Assembly: GCA_964371865.1 (NCBI GenBank)
Contig: CAYJOR010000108.1
Coordinates: 1-5,664, forward strand
Direction of reading: 5' to 3'
DNA from: CAYJAZ01 sp964371865
GTDB lineage: Bacteria; Desulfobacterota; Desulfovibrionia; Desulfovibrionales; Desulfovibrionaceae
DNA: 5,664 nucleotides
A program made the translations under genes and the position numbers. The notes below the pieces were generated by a model, which was not told where the DNA came from, made no database searches, and worked only from the letters and a program-made list of their open reading frames with translations. Below, piece after piece: positions 1 to 3,263 of this stretch (its first letter is position 1; every line of letters begins with the position of its first letter).

Positions 1-1
1 G

Positions 2-26
2 AAGGGGGAGAGTTTGAGAGGGGGAA
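2..26. repeat. Homopurine mirror repeat, 11-3-11
   Basis: The plus strand reads AAGGGGGAGAG (2-12), TTT (13-15), then GAGAGGGGGAA (16-26), a perfect mirror image. The right arm is also the left arm of the palindrome at 14-68. Perfect polypurine mirror repeats can form H-DNA or triplexes. Here the complementary minus-strand transcript would carry CUCUCCCCCUU just after the hairpin, in the parallel orientation needed for Hoogsteen pairing to the purine arm. The symmetry is directly visible; any structural role is inference. The element starts at the window edge, so it could also be part of a longer repeat. Confidence 0.6.
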
Positions 27-68
27 ACCTTAGCTTTTTTTCAAAAAAGCATGGTTTCCCCCTCTCAA
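14..68 (-). terminator. Long hairpin downstream of the M23 gene, probable transcription terminator
   Basis: A perfect 16-bp inverted repeat (14-29 with 53-68, TTGAGAGGGGGAAACC and its complement) encloses a second inverted repeat, GCTTTTT paired with AAAAAGC, inside 33-50. The two stems are separated by a small 3x2 internal loop. The hairpin begins 25 bases after the M23 stop codon, where a terminator for that operon is expected. There is no U-run after the stem on either strand, so it is not a classical intrinsic terminator. It may act in mRNA 3'-end protection or pausing, or belong to a family of dispersed intergenic hairpins. Hairpins with GGGGGAAACC-type arms are, to my recollection, common in Desulfovibrio intergenic regions. 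Confidence 0.6.
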
Positions 69-92
69 GGTATTAAATCAGATTCATATTTT

Positions 93-1415
93 CTAATATT
101 TCATTCGAGATGTAATGTTATTTCTGACCCAAACGGCATCTAACCATTCAACCGGTTGAACTGCAATTCCGCCTACAAGGAAGGCAAAGTGAACATGATC
201 GCCAACTGCAAGCCCTGATATGCCTGTTGTGCCTAAATCAGAATTTACATCAACCATATCACCTTCTTTTACATGAATATCTGTAAGGTGAGAGTAGAGT
301 GTTTGTAGGTTTCTACCATGATCAACAATGACAACATTTCCGTAAATTCCCAAGTATCCTGTATAGATTACTTTTCCTTTATTGGAGCAGCGAACGATAT
401 CTTCTTTCACGGAGGCAAGATCTATACCTAGATGATATTGAAAGTCAATTTTTTCACCATTATACATGTAGGTACGAGAGTCACCAAAGTTTGCCATAGA
501 AGCAGATTTTGGTTGTCTGATAAATGCTTTTGTAAAGTAGAATGTTGGTGCTGTTTCCCAGCTAATATCACGAATAAGTTGATCGTTTTCTTTACGAACT
601 TCTGTATTAATTCTTTTGTAGAGTTCTAGGGTAGGTTCATCGCTAGGAAGAATTTTTCTAAACTCTGCTTCTTTTGTTTCTAAGAATTTATCAGAAATTT
701 TTACGATATCATCAGGGAAAATACGATTTTGAATGTTAGCAATTAATTTGCTTTTTGTTATGTTTCCGGCTTTGTCTTCTGCCATTATTTGAGGGATATA
801 GTTGCTTGAATTGTAGTTGTATGGAAATGGGAAGAGGCAAACGTAATTATCTTCATATTTGAAAGCAGGGAAGAAAAGTTCGTCAACATAGATACCCGTT
901 TTTACAGGATGTTCAGAAACTTTGTATGTGATGAGGGCTGAGCCACCACGTTTGATATTAGGTGCAGGTGAAAGAACTGAGATTGTAGGTGCATCAATAT
1001 CCATTGTGAAAGAATAGGTAGATGTGACTGTATTTCCAGAAATTATTTTTGCGTATGAGGCATCATCAGCACGAATTTCAAGTGTGAAATCACCGTTTGG
1101 AAGTTTTGTGTTTTCTAGGTTGAACTCGACTTTATAGTTTTTGGGTCTATCAATGAAGTTTGTATTTATGATATCCATTGAGTTACCATCGCGTTTAACG
1201 GTTACAACAACAGATTTTAATCCGGTTTTTTCATCCTTTATATCAAGCACAAAGTTTTTTGAAAGTGAAACAGATCCATCCTGAGAAGGTGTAAGAGTTA
1301 CAATAGGTTGCTCTTGATCGTAGAAGAGGAAGTATGCTGCTGCGGCAACAAGAGCAATGAAGGAAGCTGTGAAAAAAATGGTTACAAATGAAGTAGATGA
1401 TTTCTTTTTTGCCAT
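93..1415 (-). CDS. Membrane-anchored M23 family (LytM-like) metallopeptidase with Ig-like domains
   Basis: Probable periplasmic zinc endopeptidase acting on peptidoglycan cross-links, or a LytM-type regulator of cell-wall hydrolysis; 440 residues. A lysine-rich start (KKK at 3-5) precedes one hydrophobic segment (about 9-31), giving an N-in, C-out signal anchor with no lipobox. Residues about 36-228 look like two Ig-like beta domains ('DAPTISVLSP' at 141-150, 'AEDKAGN' at 212-218). A charged, probably helical linker spans about 235-285. The M23 domain fills about 325-422 and keeps all the expected zinc and catalytic residues: HxxxD (H328, D332), YSHL (H376) and HVH (H407, H409). It should therefore be active, unlike degenerate EnvC/NlpD-type LytM proteins. 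ATG at 1415 has AAGG (1423-1426) 7 bases upstream. It is second in the operon, 12 bases after the CBS gene, and stops at TAG. The true substrate bond is unknown. Confidence 0.92.
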   Translation of the reverse strand: MAKKKSSTSFVTIFFTASFIALVAAAAYFLFYDQEQPIVTLTPSQDGSVSLSKNFVLDIKDEKTGLKSVVVTVKRDGNSMDIINTNFIDRPKNYKVEFNLENTKLPNGDFTLEIRADDASYAKIISGNTVTSTYSFTMDIDAPTISVLSPAPNIKRGGSALITYKVSEHPVKTGIYVDELFFPAFKYEDNYVCLFPFPYNYNSSNYIPQIMAEDKAGNITKSKLIANIQNRIFPDDIVKISDKFLETKEAEFRKILPSDEPTLELYKRINTEVRKENDQLIRDISWETAPTFYFTKAFIRQPKSASMANFGDSRTYMYNGEKIDFQYHLGIDLASVKEDIVRCSNKGKVIYTGYLGIYGNVVIVDHGRNLQTLYSHLTDIHVKEGDMVDVNSDLGTTGISGLAVGDHVHFAFLVGGIAVQPVEWLDAVWVRNNITSRMKY

Positions 1416-1427
1416 GATTAAACCTTG

Positions 1428-1853
1428 TTATGAATCGAGATTTTCTAGAAGTGAAATGGTTAGTCTTAGGAAGTCTGCTTCGGTAATGATTCCAATAAGT
1501 TTTTTGCCATCAACAATTGGTAAGCAGCCGTATTTATGATTATAAAGTATGGTGGCTACTTCTTTGAGGTCAGTGTCAGCATTTACACAAAGAACGTCTG
1601 TGCGCATTATGTCGTTTATAAGAATGTCTTTATCCAATTCTTCTTGTTCTTCTGGCATAATGTCGGCAAGTTTTGAAATTGTGAATTGGAGTAGGTCACG
1701 GTGGGTGACTAAGCCTTCAAAATTTCCGTCATTATCTGTTACAGGAATGTGGCGAATATTTGCTAAATCCATAAGTTGGCGCACATCCATGAGTGTGTCG
1801 TTTCTTGATAAGGAAAAAACAGGATGAGACATTAAGCTTGCAACTGTAAACAT
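1428..1853 (-). CDS. Paired CBS-domain protein (Bateman module)
   Basis: A 141-residue stand-alone CBS pair with no fused enzyme or membrane domain. CBS1 covers about 4-57 and CBS2 about 80-134. Each ends in the typical G-x-x-T-x-x-D signature: GLVTHRD (47-53) and GIITEAD (121-127). In this family the Thr/Asp commonly contact the ribose and phosphates of AMP, ATP or similar nucleotides, so it is probably a cytosolic adenine-nucleotide sensor; ligand and partner cannot be read from the sequence. An acidic connector (MPEEQEELDKD, 66-76) joins the two repeats. ATG at 1853 is well supported by GGAGA (minus strand of 1861-1865) with a 7-base spacer. First gene of the operon with the M23 peptidase, whose ribosome site lies next to this gene's stop, suggesting translational coupling. 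A link between nucleotide sensing and wall hydrolysis is inference only. Confidence 0.93.
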   Translation of the reverse strand: MFTVASLMSHPVFSLSRNDTLMDVRQLMDLANIRHIPVTDNDGNFEGLVTHRDLLQFTISKLADIMPEEQEELDKDILINDIMRTDVLCVNADTDLKEVATILYNHKYGCLPIVDGKKLIGIITEADFLRLTISLLENLDS

Positions 1854-1898
1854 TGTATTGTCTCCTATGTTATAGGTTCGTATTTGGTTTCTTGATAA

Positions 1899-1927
1899 AG
1901 TCTAGAATGTACTTTTTTTTCTGTCAA
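1899..1927 (-). promoter_or_regulatory. Sigma70-type promoter for the CBS-M23 operon
   Basis: On the minus strand a perfect -35 TTGACA (1922-1927) is followed by a 17-base spacer and TAGACT (1899-1904; four of six matches to TATAAT). Transcription would start near 1892 and give a leader of about 38 bases ending with the GGAGA ribosome site. The perfect -35, ideal spacing and location make this the best promoter in the window. Confidence 0.7.
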
Positions 1928-1935
1928 GTCAAGTC
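1923..1935. repeat. GTCAA tandem repeat between the divergent promoters
   Basis: GTCAA GTCAA GTC, 2.6 copies of a 5-base unit, overlaps the leftward -35 box and ends one base before the rightward -35 box. Its right end is part of the small palindrome CAAG-T-CTTG (1930-1938). It could be a regulator site or just a chance duplication of the -35 element. Confidence 0.4.
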
Positions 1936-1964
1936 TTGCTAAAATTTGCATTTTTGAGTATGAA
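1936..1964 (+). promoter_or_regulatory. Candidate promoter of pcm
   Basis: TTGCTA (1936-1941), a 17-base spacer and TATGAA (1959-1964), each with four of six consensus matches. Transcription would begin near 1971, about 30 bases before the pcm start codon. It is the only reasonably spaced pair I find upstream of pcm, but it is weak. Confidence 0.45.
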
Positions 1965-2000
1965 GAGTAAAAGATTTTGTAACAAATAGTAGAGTGAAGT

Positions 2001-2645
2001 ATGACGCAAACAGAACTTAGAATTCCACGTGAACGAATGGTACGTGAATTAATGGCAAAAGGGATTAGTGATCAAACAGTTTTAAGGGCAATGCACGCAG
2101 TGCCACGACATGCTTTTGTTCCTGAATTCTTGCACCATCTTGCATATAGTGATAGTGCATTATCGATTGGTTCGGGTCAAACGATTTCTCAACCTTATAT
2201 AGTCGCGTTGATGTCTCAATCTTTGGAGGCAGAAAAAGGAATGACAGTGCTTGAGGTAGGAACTGGTTCAGGCTATCAAGCTGCTGTTCTTCACGCTATG
2301 GGTTTATGCGTTTATACAGTGGAGCGACTAAAAGAACTTTACTATCCAACAAGACAACTTTTTGAAACACTTGGAATGCGAAAAATTAAAACTCACCTTT
2401 CAGACGGCACTCTAGGTTGGAGTGAGGTAGCACCTTTTGATAGAATTCTGGTTGCCGCCGGAGGACCAACAATTCCAGAATCTTTACTAGCTCAACTTGC
2501 GGAGGGTGGAATAATGGTTTTGCCTGTAGGTAAAGAGAGAAAAACTCAGCAATTAGTACGAGTAAGAAAAGAAAACGGCAAATATTTCAGTAAATCTCTA
2601 GGTCCGGTATCGTTTGTTGATTTAGTAGGAGAAAAGGGTTGGTAA
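2001..2645 (+). CDS. pcm: Protein-L-isoaspartate O-methyltransferase
   Basis: Cytosolic repair enzyme (EC 2.1.1.77). It uses S-adenosylmethionine to methylate the carboxyl of L-isoaspartyl residues formed by ageing of Asn and Asp, letting them revert to aspartate. The 214 residues match the usual bacterial length of about 205-220. The family motif SGQTISQP is at 58-65. SAM-binding motif I is VLEVGTGSGYQ (83-93), followed by the acidic ribose-binding E108 in VYTVER. The post-II region has DGTLGW (135-140) and FDRILVAA (146-153), and motif III is GGIMVLPVG (169-177). All signatures are intact and the C-terminus is complete. The start at 2001 gives a normal N-terminus; its ribosome site is weak (GAG at 1992-1994). 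It is divergent from the CBS-M23 operon and 117 bases upstream of tRNA-Asn. No surE or nlpD neighbour, often seen beside pcm in gamma-proteobacteria, is present, though a LytM-type gene lies close by. Confidence 0.96.
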   Translation: MTQTELRIPRERMVRELMAKGISDQTVLRAMHAVPRHAFVPEFLHHLAYSDSALSIGSGQTISQPYIVALMSQSLEAEKGMTVLEVGTGSGYQAAVLHAMGLCVYTVERLKELYYPTRQLFETLGMRKIKTHLSDGTLGWSEVAPFDRILVAAGGPTIPESLLAQLAEGGIMVLPVGKERKTQQLVRVRKENGKYFSKSLGPVSFVDLVGEKGW

Positions 2646-2668
2646 GGCTCTAGATCGCAATTTCAAAA

Positions 2669-2694
2669 AAAAAATCAAAAAAGATAGATTTTTT
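2669..2694 (+). terminator. Weak A/T-only hairpin after pcm
   Basis: AAAAAATC (2669-2676) pairs with GATTTTTT (2687-2694) around a 10-base loop, 24 bases after the pcm stop. The stem is almost wholly A-T, so it would be a poor terminator. It may only mark AT-rich DNA upstream of the tRNA promoter, and pcm transcripts may read through into the tRNA. Confidence 0.25.
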
Positions 2695-2696
2695 AC

Positions 2697-2725
2697 TTGA
2701 CTATTGTTTCAAAATTATATAGAAC
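2697..2725 (+). promoter_or_regulatory. Candidate promoter of tRNA-Asn
   Basis: TTGACT (2697-2702, five of six) is followed by 17 bases and TAGAAC (2720-2725, four of six). An alternative -10, TATAGA at 2718-2723, would need a short 15-base spacer. An A/T-rich tract lies immediately upstream, as in UP elements. Transcription would begin near 2732, leaving a 5' leader of about 30 bases for RNase P removal. Confidence 0.45.
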
Positions 2726-2762
2726 TTTCTTCACGACACAGCAACATTATGTTGATTGTCAT

Positions 2763-2838
2763 TCCCCGATAGCTCAATCGGCAGAGCGGGTGACTGTTAA
2801 TCACTAGGTTGGCGGTTCAAGACCGTCTCGGGGAGCCA
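2763..2838 (+). tRNA. tRNA-Asn (anticodon GTT)
   Basis: A complete 76-base cloverleaf. Acceptor stem TCCCCGA (2763-2769) pairs with TCGGGGA (2828-2834); G2835 is the discriminator and CCA (2836-2838) is encoded. D stem GCTC/GAGC is 2772-2775 with 2784-2787. The anticodon stem is 2789-2793 with 2801-2805 (one G-U), and the loop CTGTTAA (2794-2800) places GTT at 2796-2798, reading AAC and AAU. The T arm is GGCGG/CCGTC (2811-2815 with 2823-2827) around TTCAAGA. It has its own candidate promoter and a strong terminator 13 bases downstream, so it can be expressed as a single unit. Confidence 0.97.
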
Positions 2839-2850
2839 CTTAAAAGAATA

Positions 2851-2880
2851 GCACTTATAGCAATATAAGTGCTTTTTTTT
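2851..2880 (+). terminator. Intrinsic terminator of tRNA-Asn
   Basis: A perfect 9-bp stem, GCACTTATA (2851-2859) with TATAAGTGC (2864-2872), is closed by a GCAA tetraloop (GNRA type) and followed at once by eight T residues (2873-2880). This is a textbook intrinsic terminator placed 13 bases after the tRNA CCA end. Confidence 0.93.
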
Positions 2881-2904
2881 ATTCTTTTTTCTATAATGTC
2901 AATC

Positions 2905-2938
2905 AACCACTTACGATGAAAATTGTAAGTGGTTTTTT
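2905..2938 (+). terminator. Second, tandem intrinsic terminator
   Basis: AACCACTTAC (2905-2914) pairs perfectly with GTAAGTGGTT (2925-2934). The stem extends inward by G-U, A-U and U-A to a GAAA tetraloop (2918-2921), and a T-run (2933-2938) follows. It lies only 24 bases after the first terminator's T-run and has no gene of its own. It is probably a back-up for tRNA-Asn, and its stem shares the core CACTTA with the first terminator. Confidence 0.85.
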
Positions 2939-3007
2939 CACGTTTAAAACCCAATGGGCTATCACATGTCAACCACCACAGAAACAGGAATAGATAAGAT
3001 GGTTTTG

Positions 3008-3036
3008 TTGATTATTTAGTGGGTTATGTTTAGAAT
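3008..3036 (+). promoter_or_regulatory. Candidate promoter of the small ORF
   Basis: TTGATT (3008-3013, four of six) is followed by a 17-base spacer and TAGAAT (3031-3036, five of six). The start point would be near 3043, giving a leader of about 29 bases that contains GGAG before the ATG at 3072. Apart from this element, the stretch 2939-3071 holds no gene or structure that I can support. Confidence 0.45.
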
Positions 3037-3071
3037 GACTTTGAAATGCTTTTTTGAGTGGAGTTCTTATT

Positions 3072-3263
3072 ATGAAAGAGAAAACGTTAAAAAAATTACC
3101 TCCCCTTCGTAGGGTAATGCTCCCTGAAAAAATAGAGAAACTTAGTTTTGATTTGTTTCATAAGAATTTTCTTTATAGAATTGCTATTACAATATGTTGT
3201 AGAACATGTTTGTTATTAGAAAAAAATATATTAATTCCAATTTCCCATCAAGATAAAAGGTGA
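3072..3263 (+). CDS. Small basic protein of unknown function (63 residues)
   Basis: I do not recognise this protein. ATG at 3072 is preceded by GGAG (3060-3063) with an 8-base spacer, and a promoter-like pair lies at 3008-3036. A TTG at 3054 in the same frame would add six residues but would place the GGAG inside the gene. The product is strongly basic (14 Lys/Arg against 6 Asp/Glu). It has a lysine- and leucine-rich first half, a hydrophobic patch at about 33-49 broken by R36 and R44, and three close cysteines (42, 43, 46). The patch is too interrupted to be a confident membrane helix. The last 33 bases overlap, tail to tail, the 3' end of the CHAT gene on the other strand. It may be a true small gene, the decayed end of a longer gene, or a chance ORF in AT-rich DNA. 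Confidence 0.4.
   Translation: MKEKTLKKLPPLRRVMLPEKIEKLSFDLFHKNFLYRIAITICCRTCLLLEKNILIPISHQDKR

Noticed and set aside
432..629. Open frame on the plus strand opposite the M23 gene
   Set aside because: It is antisense to a well-supported gene, gives a peptide with no recognisable domain, and lacks a convincing ribosome site. Frames at 1357-1539, 1549-1827, 3410-3592 and 4661-4849 were rejected for the same reason.
2892..2897. Perfect TATAAT between the two terminators
   Set aside because: No -35-like hexamer is present at 16-18 bases upstream (the region is the first terminator's T-run), there is no extended -10, and any transcript would start at the second terminator hairpin.
2954..3112. 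Plus-strand frame starting ATG at 2954 and continuing past an in-frame TAG at 3017-3019, possible pseudogene or recoded stop
   Set aside because: There is no ribosome site at 2954, no recognisable protein on either side of the TAG, and TAG is used as the ordinary stop of the M23 gene. It is best explained by chance.
3189..3210. Small palindromes ACAATATGTTGT and AACATGTT downstream of the CHAT stop as a terminator
   Set aside because: They are short, AT-rich and imperfect, lie inside the small ORF, and are not followed by a T-run in the CHAT direction. The T-run next to the CHAT stop is upstream of them and has no stem.
3072..3263. Small ORF as a bacterial gasdermin substrate of the CHAT protease
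   Set aside because: Bacterial gasdermins are several times longer with a beta-rich pore-forming fold; 63 basic residues cannot form one, and the gene is convergent and not co-directional.
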